A DNA stretch of 31,759 nt from Bog-473 sp963840245 (GTDB lineage: Bacteria; Actinomycetota; Acidimicrobiia; Acidimicrobiales; RAAP-2): NCBI GenBank assembly GCA_963840245.1, contig CAWIYI010000005.1, positions 1 to 31,759 on the forward strand, read 5' to 3'. The notes under the pieces are model-generated. The model was not told the DNA's origin. It did not search any database and saw only the letters and a list, made by a program, of their open reading frames with translations. The position numbers and the translations under genes are program-made. Below are positions 8,147 to 16,122 of this stretch, in pieces; position 1 is the first letter of the stretch; the number at the start of each line of letters is the position of its first letter.

Positions 8147-8929
8147 ATGTGGCCACCGCCGCCGGGGGGGACCTGGGTCGTCGATCTCGATGGTGTGGTG
8201 TGGCTCACGGGCCAACCCATCCCCGGCGTGGACGAGGCCGTTGCCCGGTTGCGCGGGGCCGGGGTGCGCGTGCTCTTCGCCACCAACAACTCGGCCCCGA
8301 CGCGCGCCGAGCTGCACCGCCGGCTCGCCCATTGCGGGATCACGGCGGACGACGCCGACGTCCTCAGTTCGGCCGACGTGGCCGCCGGCATGCTGGCACC
8401 CGGGACCACCGCGCTGGTCCTGGCCGACGACGGGGTCGTCGAGGCCCTGGCCCGCCGTGGCGTCACGGTCGTGCCCGAGGGACCGGCCGAAGCGGTCGTG
8501 GTCGGCTGGACGCGGTCCTTCACCTTCGAAGCGGTGGCCCGCGCCGCGGCCGCGGTGCGGGCGGGGGCGCGCCTGATCGGCACGAACGAGGACCCCACCC
8601 ACCCGACCCCGGACGGGTTGCTGCCGGGTGCCGGCGCGCTGCTCGCCGCCGTGGTCACCGCCGCCGAGACCACGGCCGAGGTGGCCGGCAAGCCCCATCT
8701 CCCGACGAGCGACGCCCTCAAGGGGCTGGTGGCGCCGGGGGAGCTGCGCGCCATGGTGGGCGACCGCCCGGCCACCGACGGGGAGCTGGCCGCGCAGCTC
8801 GAGATCCCGTTCGCCCTGGTCCTCTCTGGGGTGACCCGGCCCGGGCGGATCCCCGACGACACCGACGCGGCGATCGTCGCACCCGACCTGCTCCGGCTGG
8901 TGCACGACACCCTCGGGGCGATCGGATGA
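8147..8929 (+). CDS. HAD superfamily IIA (NagD-like) phosphatase
   Basis: 260 residues. Motif I is VVDLDGVVW with nucleophile D13 and acid/base D15. Motif II is ATNNSAPTR, the conserved Lys is in AGKPHLPTS, and motif III is MVGDRPATDG. The long insert between motifs II and III is the C2-type cap of subclass IIA (NagD, PNPase-like, p-nitrophenylphosphatase). The family dephosphorylates small phosphorylated metabolites such as nucleotides, sugar phosphates or 2-phosphoglycolate; the substrate is not predictable here. A homologous gene sits just upstream of tlyA in mycobacteria (from memory Rv1692), supporting the assignment of the whole block. The ATG at 8147 has no ribosome site but has a TANNNT hexamer 7 bases upstream. 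Confidence 0.9.
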   Translation: MWPPPPGGTWVVDLDGVVWLTGQPIPGVDEAVARLRGAGVRVLFATNNSAPTRAELHRRLAHCGITADDADVLSSADVAAGMLAPGTTALVLADDGVVEALARRGVTVVPEGPAEAVVVGWTRSFTFEAVARAAAAVRAGARLIGTNEDPTHPTPDGLLPGAGALLAAVVTAAETTAEVAGKPHLPTSDALKGLVAPGELRAMVGDRPATDGELAAQLEIPFALVLSGVTRPGRIPDDTDAAIVAPDLLRLVHDTLGAIG

Positions 8930-8934
8930 AGTGC

Positions 8935-8963
8935 TTGCTATCAGCTAGCAGTTGAGATACTCT
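8935..8963 (+). promoter_or_regulatory. Promoter of the phasin-like gene with embedded inverted repeat
   Basis: TTGCTA (8935–8940), 17 bases, then TACTCT (8958–8963), which ends 6 bases before ATG 8970. The spacing is ideal and would place transcription start at the start codon. TGCTA-TCAGC-TAGCA (8936–8950) is a perfect 5-bp inverted repeat overlapping the -35 and the spacer, and so a possible operator. Confidence 0.6.
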
Positions 8964-8969
8964 GGTTTC

Positions 8970-9532
8970 ATGTCAAGCAATGAGCGGATACGCAAGTACC
9001 TCGATGCGGGGACCGTCCTCGGACAGGTGAGCCGCGGCCGGGCCGAGGAGATCGTGCGAGAGTTGGTGAACGCCGGAGACATCCAGCGCAGCCAGGCACA
9101 GGAGTGGGTCGACGGGTTGGTCGAACGGAGCCGCAGGTCCAGCGAGCAGATCCTCGAGCTGGTGCGCCACGAGGTGGCCACCCAGCTGGACCGCATCGAC
9201 CCCAAGCACCTGGAGTCCCTGGCGAACCAGGTGGCCGAGGTCCTGAGGAAGTCGGCCGAGGCGGGTCGCAATGCCACCAGAGGCGTCACCACCCAGGCCG
9301 GCCGGGCGGCCAAGGATGCGACCGACAAGGCGGGCAAGACCGCCCAGGGCGTCACCGCGCAGGCCGGCAAGACGGCCACGCGGGCCCGCGAGGCCGCCAC
9401 GAAGGTGGCCCCGTCCCGGATCCGGGGCATCAAGACGGCGACCCGTCCGGCGACTTCGGCGTCCAGCAAGCCCCGGGCCAAGAAGGCCGCCAAGCCAAGA
9501 CCAAGAGCACGGCACCCAAGAAGGCCAGCTGA
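8970..9532 (+). pseudogene. Phasin-like helical protein with histone-like tail, frameshifted near its end
   Basis: The N-terminal half (MSSNERIRKYLDAGTVLGQ… to about LRKSAEAGRN) is a charged, heptad-rich helical region like phasins and polyhydroxyalkanoate-granule-associated proteins. The middle has degenerate repeats around TTQAGRAAKDATDKAGKTAQ and QAGKTATRAREAATK, resembling LEA/apolipoprotein amphipathic helices. The tail is Lys/Ala-rich (KPRAKKAAK…KTKSTAPKKAS). As read, the frame runs past its natural end into tlyA. Adding one G after 9494 restores AAK-AKTKSTAPKKAS and a stop at 9530–9532, giving about 187 residues. The ATG at 8970 follows a good promoter at leaderless distance. Its role is unknown: granule coating, nucleoid binding and membrane-surface binding are all possible. 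Confidence 0.7.
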
Positions 9533-10389
9533 CCAGCGGGGCCCGCCGCCGGCTCGACTCCGAGCTCGTGCGACGGGGCCTCGTCGACTCCAGACAGGAG
9601 GCCCAGGCGGCTGTCGCCGCGGGCAGCGTCCTCGTCTCCGGTGCCCCGGCCGACAAGCCGGCGCGCCTCGTGGCCGCCGACGAACCGGTCGTCCTGCTCG
9701 GCCCCCCGTGTCCGTTCGTCGGCCGGGGCGGCCTCAAGCTCCAGGCCGCACTGGACCGCTTTCCCATCGCCGTCACCGACCGGCGCGCCCTCGATGCGGG
9801 TGCGTCCACCGGCGGCTTCACCGACTGCCTGCTCCAGCACGGCGCTTCCCATGTCTACGCCGTGGACGTCGGCCATGGACAGCTGCATCCGAACCTGCGC
9901 GGCGACCCCCGGGTGACGGTCCTCGAACGCCTGAACGTGCGGACGCTGACCACAGCCGACCTGCGGGCCGCCGACCTCGCCTACGAGCCGTGCCCACTCG
10001 TGGTGGCCGACCTGTCCTTCATCTCGCTACGCAGCGTGGTGCCCGCCCTGACCGGGCCGGTGACGGCCGCCGGCGCCGACCTCGTCCTCCTGGTCAAGCC
10101 ACAGTTCGAGGTGGGGCGGGCTGCCGTCTCCCGGGGCAGGGGCGTCATTCGGGACGCCGCGCTCTGGCTGGGCGCCCTCGAGGGGGTGGCGTCCGCGCTG
10201 CATGACGCCGAAACCGGCATCATGGGAGCGATGGCTTCGCCTCTGACCGGCTCCGCCGGCAACGTCGAGTTCCTCCTGCACGCACGCAAGGGTGTGCCAG
10301 GTCATGAGGCGGGGGAGGCCACCGCCCTGTTCGACGCCGCCGTGTCGGAGGCGGACGGACACCTTCCGCCGGGCCCGCCGGCCGGCTGA
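9529..10389 (+). CDS. tlyA: TlyA family rRNA (cytidine-2'-O)-methyltransferase
   Basis: About 286 residues. An N-terminal S4 RNA-binding domain (RRRLDSELVRRGLVDSRQEA…, about 7–60) precedes an FtsJ/RrmJ-like Rossmann methyltransferase. That domain has GRGGLKL (65–71, with a conserved Lys), the SAM loop LDAGASTGGFTDCLL (88–102), YAVDVG, VADLSFISLR and LVKPQFEVGR. TlyA 2'-O-methylates cytidines in 16S and 23S rRNA and affects capreomycin sensitivity in mycobacteria. No ATG, GTG or TTG lies at a plausible place; the family N-terminus begins right at CTG 9529, which overlaps the upstream TGA (CTGA) and has AAGAAGG four bases before it. A CTG start or a base error are the options. The product is followed closely by NAD kinase, as in mycobacteria. 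Confidence 0.9.
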   Translation: MTSGARRRLDSELVRRGLVDSRQEAQAAVAAGSVLVSGAPADKPARLVAADEPVVLLGPPCPFVGRGGLKLQAALDRFPIAVTDRRALDAGASTGGFTDCLLQHGASHVYAVDVGHGQLHPNLRGDPRVTVLERLNVRTLTTADLRAADLAYEPCPLVVADLSFISLRSVVPALTGPVTAAGADLVLLVKPQFEVGRAAVSRGRGVIRDAALWLGALEGVASALHDAETGIMGAMASPLTGSAGNVEFLLHARKGVPGHEAGEATALFDAAVSEADGHLPPGPPAG

Positions 10390-10404
10390 GCCACCGCCCG
10401 GCGA

Positions 10405-11274
10405 ATGGCGACCGTCACCTTCCTGGTCCATCCCGACCGCCCCGACGCGCTCGCGCTGGCCACCGACACCGCCGCCTGGCTGACCTGGCGCGGTGATGTC
10501 GCTCGCATCCTCCAATTCAGCGGGCCTGACCGGGTCAGGGAGGCCGGCACAGACGGCGATCTCGCGGCGGTGGACTTCTCCGGGACGACAGTGGCGGTCA
10601 GCATGGGCGGCGACGGCACCTTCCTGCGCGTCGTCCGGCTGGCCGCGACCGAGGACGTCCCGGTCCTGGGCGTGAACTTCGGGCGCCTGGGCTACCTCCC
10701 GGACCTTCTGCCCGACCAGGTGCGCGGTGCGCTGACCAAGTTCTTCGACGGGAAGGCGATCATCGAATCGCGCTGCGCGCTCGACGTCGCGATCGCAGAC
10801 CATTCGGTCCCCGGTGAGGTCACGACGCTGCTGGCGCTCAACGAGGTGGTCATCGAGAAGATCGACTTCGGCCACACGGTGCGCCTGGCGACCACCGTGG
10901 ACGGGGAGGAGGCCCTCACCTATTCGGCCGACGGCCTCATCGTGGCCACCCCGACCGGCTCGACGGCCTACAACCTCTCCGCCGGCGGCCCGATCCTGGC
11001 GCCGACGCTGCGCGCCATGGTCGTGACACCGGTGGCGCCCCACTTCGCGCTCGACCGCAGCCTCGTGCTCACGGAGCACCAGGAGGTCTCGGTCGAGGTC
11101 GCACCGGATCGGTCGGGCGTCCTCGTCATCGACGGGCAGGAGATCGGGCGGTTGCAGCCGGGCGCCACCGTCACCTGCACGGTGGCCGAACGGCCGGTCC
11201 GGGTGGTGCGGAACGAACCGCAGACCTTCGGCGGCATCCTGCGTTTCCGGCTCCTCGCCGACCGGGAGCAATGA
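10405..11274 (+). CDS. nadK: NAD kinase
   Basis: 289 residues. It has the phosphate-binding motif GGDGT (68–72), NFGRLGYL, the LNEVVI segment and the long signature SADGLIVATPTGSTAYNLSAGGP, diagnostic of the NAD/polyphosphate kinase family. It phosphorylates NAD to NADP in the cytosol; actinobacterial members often use ATP or polyphosphate. ATG 10405 is the natural start and lies 15 bases after the tlyA stop, so the two are probably cotranscribed. The tlyA–nadK–recN order is shared with mycobacteria. I see nothing unusual in length or motifs. Confidence 0.95.
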   Translation: MATVTFLVHPDRPDALALATDTAAWLTWRGDVARILQFSGPDRVREAGTDGDLAAVDFSGTTVAVSMGGDGTFLRVVRLAATEDVPVLGVNFGRLGYLPDLLPDQVRGALTKFFDGKAIIESRCALDVAIADHSVPGEVTTLLALNEVVIEKIDFGHTVRLATTVDGEEALTYSADGLIVATPTGSTAYNLSAGGPILAPTLRAMVVTPVAPHFALDRSLVLTEHQEVSVEVAPDRSGVLVIDGQEIGRLQPGATVTCTVAERPVRVVRNEPQTFGGILRFRLLADREQ

Positions 11275-11281
11275 GCGTGCC

Positions 11282-12880
11282 GTGTTGACCGACCTGCACG
11301 TCCGCGACCTGGGGGTCATCGAGGACCTGACCCTGGTCTTCGGGCCCGGCATGACCGCCCTCACCGGCGAGACCGGGGCGGGCAAGACCCTGGTGGTCGA
11401 GGCCCTGCAGCTGGTGCTGGGCGGACGGGCCGGTCCCGGCATCGTGCGAGCGGGCGCCACGGAGGCTCTGGTCGAAGCGCGCTTCGTCGTGGGGGAGGGC
11501 GGTGATGCCCGTGAGGTGATCCTGGCCCGGTCCGTTCCCGCCGAAGGCCGGTCCCGCGCCTGGGTGGACGGTCGCATGGCGCCGCTGGCCGCGCTGGGCG
11601 AAGCGGCCGCCCAGCTGGTCGAGATCCACGGGCAGCACGAGCATCGTGCCCTGGTCACACCCACGGCGCAGCGAAACGTCCTCGATTCCTTCGCCGGAAC
11701 GGATCTCAGCCGGGTGCGGGCGACCCGTAGTCAGCTGCACGCGCTCGACGAGGCGCTGGAAGGCCTGGGCGGAGACGCGGAGCAGCGCGCCCGCGAGGCC
11801 GACGTCCTGCGGTACCAGGTGGAGGAGATCGCCGCCGCCCATCTCGAGGATCCCGACGAGGAGGTCGCCCTCCGCCTGGAGGAGGATCGCCTGGCCGACG
11901 CCGCCGCCTATCGCGACGCCGCGCTCGGTGCCGTCGACCTGATCGACCCGAGCGGCGAGGGTGGGGCCCTTGACCTGCTCGGTCGTGCCGCGGGGGCGCT
12001 GGCCGATCGCGGGGCTTTCGAGAATTATCGGGCCCGCGTGGCCGCCGCGTCCGTCGAGCTGTCGGACGTGGCCCGTTCGCTGCGCGACGACGTCGAGGGC
12101 TGGGATGACGATCCCCAGCGCCTCCTCGACGTGCAGGAGCGCCGGCGACTGCTGGCCGAGCTGCGGCGCAAGTACGGCGAGGACCTGGCCGCGGTGATGG
12201 CCTACGGCCGGGACGGCACCGTACGCCTGGCCGCCCTCCAGGACGCCGAAGGGGAGGCGGCGCGCCTCCAGGCTGAGCGCGAGAAGCGGACCACCGAGCT
12301 GACCGCGGCCGAGGCGGACGTGCGCGCCACGCGCGCAGGTGCCGCCGGTGACTTCGGCGCCCAGGTCGGAGAGCGCCTCGGGGCGCTCGCCATGGCGGGG
12401 GCCCGGCTCGAGGTGCGGGTGGCCTCCGAAGGGACGGGCGAACCGGTGGAGCTCGCGCTCGGCGCCAATGTGGGGGAGGCGGTGCAGCCGCTCGCCCGTG
12501 CCGCCTCGGGCGGAGAGCTCGCACGGGCCATGTTGGCGATCCGCCTGGTCGGCCTGGGCGGCCCCCACACCATGATCTTCGACGAGGTGGACGCCGGGGT
12601 GGGCGGAGCGGCCGCCCTGGCCCTCGGTGAGGCTCTCCACGAAGTCGGGGGTGATCGCCAGGTCCTGGTCGTGACGCACCTGGCCCAGGTGGCGTCGCGG
12701 GCTGATGCCCAGATCAGCGTCGTCAAGCAGGAATCCCGAGGTCGCACCGTGACGACGGCCACAGTGGTGCAGGGCGAGGAGCGCATCACCGAGCTGTCCC
12801 GCATGCTCTCGGGGCACCCCGACAGCGACGCCGCCCGTGCGCACGCCCGCGAGCTGCTCGGCGCATCACAGGGGCGGTAG
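11282..12880 (+). CDS. recN: DNA repair protein RecN
   Basis: 532 residues, an SMC-like ATPase of double-strand break repair. It has Walker A GETGAGKT (29–36), the EIHGQHEHRAL segment, a central coiled coil rich in Glu, Ala, Arg and Leu (about 155–345), the ABC signature ASGGELARAM (about 407–416), Walker B TMIFDEVDAGVGG (from about 430, with D434 and E435) and the switch VTHLAQVAS. It is slightly shorter than many RecN proteins, mostly in the coiled coil. The GTG at 11282 and the TTG right after it are both possible starts; the gene begins 7 bases after nadK. With Ku elsewhere in the window, the organism encodes components of both homologous and end-joining repair. Confidence 0.95.
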   Translation: MLTDLHVRDLGVIEDLTLVFGPGMTALTGETGAGKTLVVEALQLVLGGRAGPGIVRAGATEALVEARFVVGEGGDAREVILARSVPAEGRSRAWVDGRMAPLAALGEAAAQLVEIHGQHEHRALVTPTAQRNVLDSFAGTDLSRVRATRSQLHALDEALEGLGGDAEQRAREADVLRYQVEEIAAAHLEDPDEEVALRLEEDRLADAAAYRDAALGAVDLIDPSGEGGALDLLGRAAGALADRGAFENYRARVAAASVELSDVARSLRDDVEGWDDDPQRLLDVQERRRLLAELRRKYGEDLAAVMAYGRDGTVRLAALQDAEGEAARLQAEREKRTTELTAAEADVRATRAGAAGDFGAQVGERLGALAMAGARLEVRVASEGTGEPVELALGANVGEAVQPLARAASGGELARAMLAIRLVGLGGPHTMIFDEVDAGVGGAAALALGEALHEVGGDRQVLVVTHLAQVASRADAQISVVKQESRGRTVTTATVVQGEERITELSRMLSGHPDSDAARAHARELLGASQGR

Positions 12881-12962
12881 TCCACCTGAGTTCTGCCACC
12901 TTCGATTATCGTGGCCGGGTGCACCGATCATGCGACACGGTCCTCGGCGTGCCGAAGGTGGC

Positions 12963-14603
12963 GTGAGCAAGTTCATCTTCGTCACGGGTGGTGTCTCGAG
13001 CTCGCTCGGGAAGGGTCTCACCGCCTCTTCGCTCGGTCGGCTCCTCAAATGCCGTGGGTTGCGAGTGACGATGTGCAAGCTGGACCCGTACATCAACGTC
13101 GACCCGGGCACCATGAACCCCGGCGAGCACGGCGAGGTGTTCGTCACCGAAGACGGTGGCGAGACCGATCTCGATCTCGGCCACTACGAGCGCTTCATCG
13201 ACGAGAACCTGTCGAGGCGTTCCAATACGACGACCGGCGGGATCTACCGCTCCGTGATCGAGAAGGAGCGGCGCGGCGACTTCCTGGGTCGCACGGTGCA
13301 GGTCATCCCGCATGTCACCGACGAGATCAAGGACCGCATCCACCGGCTGGCCGACGAGGACGTCGACATCGTCATCGTCGAGATCGGGGGAACTGTCGGT
13401 GACATCGAGATCGTGCCCTTCATCGAGGCCATCCGGCAATTCCGGCGGGACATCGGCCGCGACAACGTCTGCTACGTGCACCTCACCCTGGTGCCCTACC
13501 TGGTGTCGGGCGAGCAAAAGACGAAGCCGACCCAGCACTCCGTCACGGAGCTCCGCAGCAGGGGTATCCAACCCGACGTCATCGTGTGCCGGAGCGACAA
13601 GCCCATTTCAGAGGGCCTGAAGCGCAAGATCTCGCTCCAGTGTGACGTCGCCATCGACGCCGTCATCTCGGCCGTCGACGCGCCGAGCATCTACGAGATC
13701 CCGCTGGTCCTGCACGAGCAGGGGCTCGACTCCTACGTCTGCCGGACCCTCGGCATCGGCGAGTCCGGACACCCCGTCGACATCTCCGAGTGGGAGAACC
13801 TGGTTGCCCGGGTCGAGTCGCTGTCGCGAGGCGTCAAGGTCGGGATCGTCGGCAAGTACGTGAACATGCCCGATGCCTATATGTCCGTGGTCGAGGCGTT
13901 GCGCCACGCCGGCTTCCACCACGGGGCGGAGATCGAGCTGGACTGGATCGACGCCGAGCTCGTCCCCGGCCTGATCGGGACCGACCGGCTGCGTGGGCTC
14001 GACGCCGTCGTCATCCCGGGCGGCTTCGGCGAGCGCGGCATCGAGGGCATGGTCGCCGCCGCGGGGTACACCCGCGACCACGGCATCCCGTGCCTGGGCT
14101 TGTGTCTCGGGCTCCATGTGATGGTGATCTCCATGGCCCGCGACCGGGCCGGCCTGGAGCGGGCCAACTCACGTGAGTTCGACAGCCTCTCCCCGCACAT
14201 GGTGATCGACCTCATGCCCGACCAGGCCGAGGTGACCGACAAGGGCGGGACGATGCGGCTCGGCTCGTACCAGGCGGCGCTGCTGGCGGACTCCAAGGTC
14301 GCCCAGGCCTACGGCACGCTCGGCGTGACCGAGCGCCACCGGCACCGCTTCGAGTTCAACAACCGCTACAAGGCCAGGCTCGAGGCGGTCGGCCTGGTGT
14401 GCTCGGGGATCTCGCCGGACGGGCGGCTGGTCGAGTTCGTCGAGCTGGATGAACACCCGTACTGGGTGGGCACCCAGGCCCACCCGGAGTTCAAGAGCCG
14501 GCCCGACCGGGCCCACCCCCTCTTCCGGGAGCTGGTCGCGGCGGCACTGGAACGGGCGGAGGGACGCGAGCCGCACCTGCTCGATCTCGACGCCGTCACC
14601 TAG
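12963..14603 (+). CDS. pyrG: CTP synthase
   Basis: 546 residues, close to the 545 of the E. coli enzyme. The N-terminal synthase domain starts SKFIFVTGGVSSSLGKG, with KLDPYINVDPGTM, the ETDLDLGHYERF stretch and IVEIGGTVGDIE. The C-terminal glutaminase has VIPGGFGERG, the Cys nucleophile C381 in GLCLGLH and the GTQAHPEF His/Glu pair. It aminates UTP to CTP using glutamine. The residue four after the Cys is His (H385), where class I glutaminases nearly always have Gln; this deserves checking. GTG 12963 was chosen since it gives the standard N-terminus and follows GAAGGTGG; ATG 12930 would add 11 residues. It follows recN by about 80 bases; the mycobacterial genes between recN and pyrG are absent. 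Confidence 0.95.
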   Translation: MSKFIFVTGGVSSSLGKGLTASSLGRLLKCRGLRVTMCKLDPYINVDPGTMNPGEHGEVFVTEDGGETDLDLGHYERFIDENLSRRSNTTTGGIYRSVIEKERRGDFLGRTVQVIPHVTDEIKDRIHRLADEDVDIVIVEIGGTVGDIEIVPFIEAIRQFRRDIGRDNVCYVHLTLVPYLVSGEQKTKPTQHSVTELRSRGIQPDVIVCRSDKPISEGLKRKISLQCDVAIDAVISAVDAPSIYEIPLVLHEQGLDSYVCRTLGIGESGHPVDISEWENLVARVESLSRGVKVGIVGKYVNMPDAYMSVVEALRHAGFHHGAEIELDWIDAELVPGLIGTDRLRGLDAVVIPGGFGERGIEGMVAAAGYTRDHGIPCLGLCLGLHVMVISMARDRAGLERANSREFDSLSPHMVIDLMPDQAEVTDKGGTMRLGSYQAALLADSKVAQAYGTLGVTERHRHRFEFNNRYKARLEAVGLVCSGISPDGRLVEFVELDEHPYWVGTQAHPEFKSRPDRAHPLFRELVAAALERAEGREPHLLDLDAVT

Positions 14604-14613
14604 AGCCAGAGGC

Positions 14614-15171
14614 GTGTCGGGGTTCCGCCGTGTCTCGGAGGAAGAGCTCCTCCGGGCCTGGTTCTTCCGGGTGGACCGTTTCCACCTGCTCGACCCCGAC
14701 GGCCGTCCCTTCGACCGCTTCGTCGTCCGCCACCCCGGTGCCGTCACCGTCGTCCCCGTGCACGACGACGGCACCGTGACCCTGGTGCGCCAGTACCGGG
14801 CAGCCGTCGATGCCCTGGTGCTCGAGATTCCCGCCGGGACGCTCGACAAGGACGGGGAGGAGCCCGAGGCCGCAGCCCGGCGGGAGCTGGCCGAGGAAAC
14901 CGGCCTCGAGGCCTCCCACTGGGAGCTCCTGGTCGGGGCCTGGAACTCGCCGGGCTTCAGCGACCAGCACACCCTCATCTACCTGGCGACCGGCCTCACA
15001 CCCTGTCAGGCACGTCCGGAGGGCGTGGAGGAGGGCTATATGACGGTCGAGACGATCCATCTCAGCAGCCTCGACGACCTGGTGGCGCGCGGCGACATCA
15101 AGGACGAGACCACGATGCTCGGCCTGCACCTGGCCCGTCAGCGTCTCGCCGCCGGTGGACTCGTGCCGTGA
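14614..15171 (+). CDS. NUDIX hydrolase, ADP-ribose pyrophosphatase-like
   Basis: About 185 residues. The Nudix box reads EIPAGTLDKDGEEPEAAARR then ELAEETGLEA. It has the one-residue insertion between the Gly and the first Glu that I recall from actinobacterial ADP-ribose pyrophosphatases. The upstream VVPVHDDGTVTLVRQYR strand and the downstream SPGFSDQ loop also fit that subfamily. Members hydrolyse ADP-ribose to AMP and ribose 5-phosphate, but the substrate is not proven by sequence. GTG 14614 is the best available start, only 10 bases after the pyrG stop; the AGAGG near it is too close to be a good ribosome site, so the start is uncertain. Its TGA overlaps the ATG of xerD (TGATG). The pyrG–NUDIX–xerD order matches mycobacteria. 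Confidence 0.88.
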   Translation: MSGFRRVSEEELLRAWFFRVDRFHLLDPDGRPFDRFVVRHPGAVTVVPVHDDGTVTLVRQYRAAVDALVLEIPAGTLDKDGEEPEAAARRELAEETGLEASHWELLVGAWNSPGFSDQHTLIYLATGLTPCQARPEGVEEGYMTVETIHLSSLDDLVARGDIKDETTMLGLHLARQRLAAGGLVP

Positions 15172-16118
15172 TGGAGGCGCTGCCCCGCGACGCCGAGGAG
15201 TTCCTCTCGTGGCTCGAGGTGGAGCGCGGCCGCTCGCCCCGCACCTTGGCGGCCTACCGCCGGGACCTCGGGACCTACCAGGAGGCCCTCGAAGGCCGCG
15301 GCATCGACGAGGCGACGTCCGCCGACGTGGCGGCACACCTGGCCGCCCTGCGCCGGACCCACGGTGCGTCGTCGGTGGCCAGGGCGCTCTCGAGCATCCG
15401 GGGCTTCCACCGCTTCTTGGTCGAGGAGGGCGTGCGCGGGGACGATCCCACTCTCGACTTGCCCTCCATCTCGGTGACCGATCTGCTCCCGAAGGCGCTG
15501 AGCGAGGAGGAGACCGAGCAGCTGCTCGGCGCGGTGGTCGGCACCGGTCCCGTCGTCCTGCGCGACCGGGCGTTGCTCGAGGTGCTCTACGGCACCGGTG
15601 CCCGCGTCAGCGAGGTCGTCGGCCTCAATCTCGGTGACGTCAGCGGTGCCGTCGAGGACGCCGACCTGCCCCTCCTCCGCGTGCTGGGCAAGGGCGACAA
15701 GGAGCGCGTCGTTCCACTCGGGGGGCTCGCCCGCGCCGCCCTGGCCGACTGGCTGTCCGGTGCGGGCCGCGCCCTTCTCGAGCCGAAGAAGTGGCGCCGC
15801 CGAAGCGACGCCGAGGCGGTCTTCCTCAATGCCCGCGGCGGCCGGCTGACCCGGGTGGGCGCGTTCGGAGTGGTGAAGAAGTACGCCGGCCGCGTCGGTC
15901 TCGCGGAGAAGGTCAGCCCCCACGTCCTGCGACACTCCTGCGCGACCCACATGTTGGGCCGGGGGGCCGACGTGCGGGTCGTCCAGGAGCTCCTGGGCCA
16001 CGCCTCCATCGCCACGACGCAGCGCTACACGAAGGTCTCCCCCGAGCACCTCCGCCGGGCCTACGAGGGCGCCCACCCGCGGGCGGGAACCAAAGGGGGA
16101 AGGGACCGCGTAGCATGA
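15171..16118 (+). CDS. xerD: Site-specific tyrosine recombinase XerD
   Basis: 315 residues. An N-terminal SAM-like core-binding domain (FLSWLEVERGRSPRTLAAYRRDL…) is followed by the catalytic domain. All tyrosine recombinase residues are visible: R145 in GTGARVSE, the Lys in GKGDKERVVPL, H251 and R254 in HVLRHSCATHML, H277 in LLGHAS and the nucleophile Y286 in TQRYTKVS. XerC/XerD resolve chromosome dimers at dif during division. It is called XerD rather than XerC because of its place between NUDIX and scpAB, as in other actinobacteria; the sequence alone is not decisive. ATG 15171 overlaps the NUDIX stop; GTG 15168 is equally possible. Chromosome segregation genes scpA and scpB follow further on. 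Confidence 0.92.
   Translation: MEALPRDAEEFLSWLEVERGRSPRTLAAYRRDLGTYQEALEGRGIDEATSADVAAHLAALRRTHGASSVARALSSIRGFHRFLVEEGVRGDDPTLDLPSISVTDLLPKALSEEETEQLLGAVVGTGPVVLRDRALLEVLYGTGARVSEVVGLNLGDVSGAVEDADLPLLRVLGKGDKERVVPLGGLARAALADWLSGAGRALLEPKKWRRRSDAEAVFLNARGGRLTRVGAFGVVKKYAGRVGLAEKVSPHVLRHSCATHMLGRGADVRVVQELLGHASIATTQRYTKVSPEHLRRAYEGAHPRAGTKGGRDRVA
16111..16116 (+). promoter_or_regulatory. Putative leaderless -10 element of the TraR/DksA-like gene
   Basis: TAGCAT (TANNNT) ends exactly 6 bases before ATG 16123, inside the last codons of xerD. Confidence 0.45.
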
Positions 16119-16122
16119 GCGC

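Noticed and set aside
9533..10205. Continuation of the phasin-like frame through tlyA as one 417-residue protein
   Set aside because: Past 9533 the reading is an Arg/Pro/Gly-rich shadow of tlyA; a single missing G after 9494 explains why the natural stop is skipped.
10027..12844. Two long minus-strand frames opposite tlyA, nadK and recN
   Set aside because: Shadows of well-recognised plus-strand genes; no motifs, no ribosome sites.
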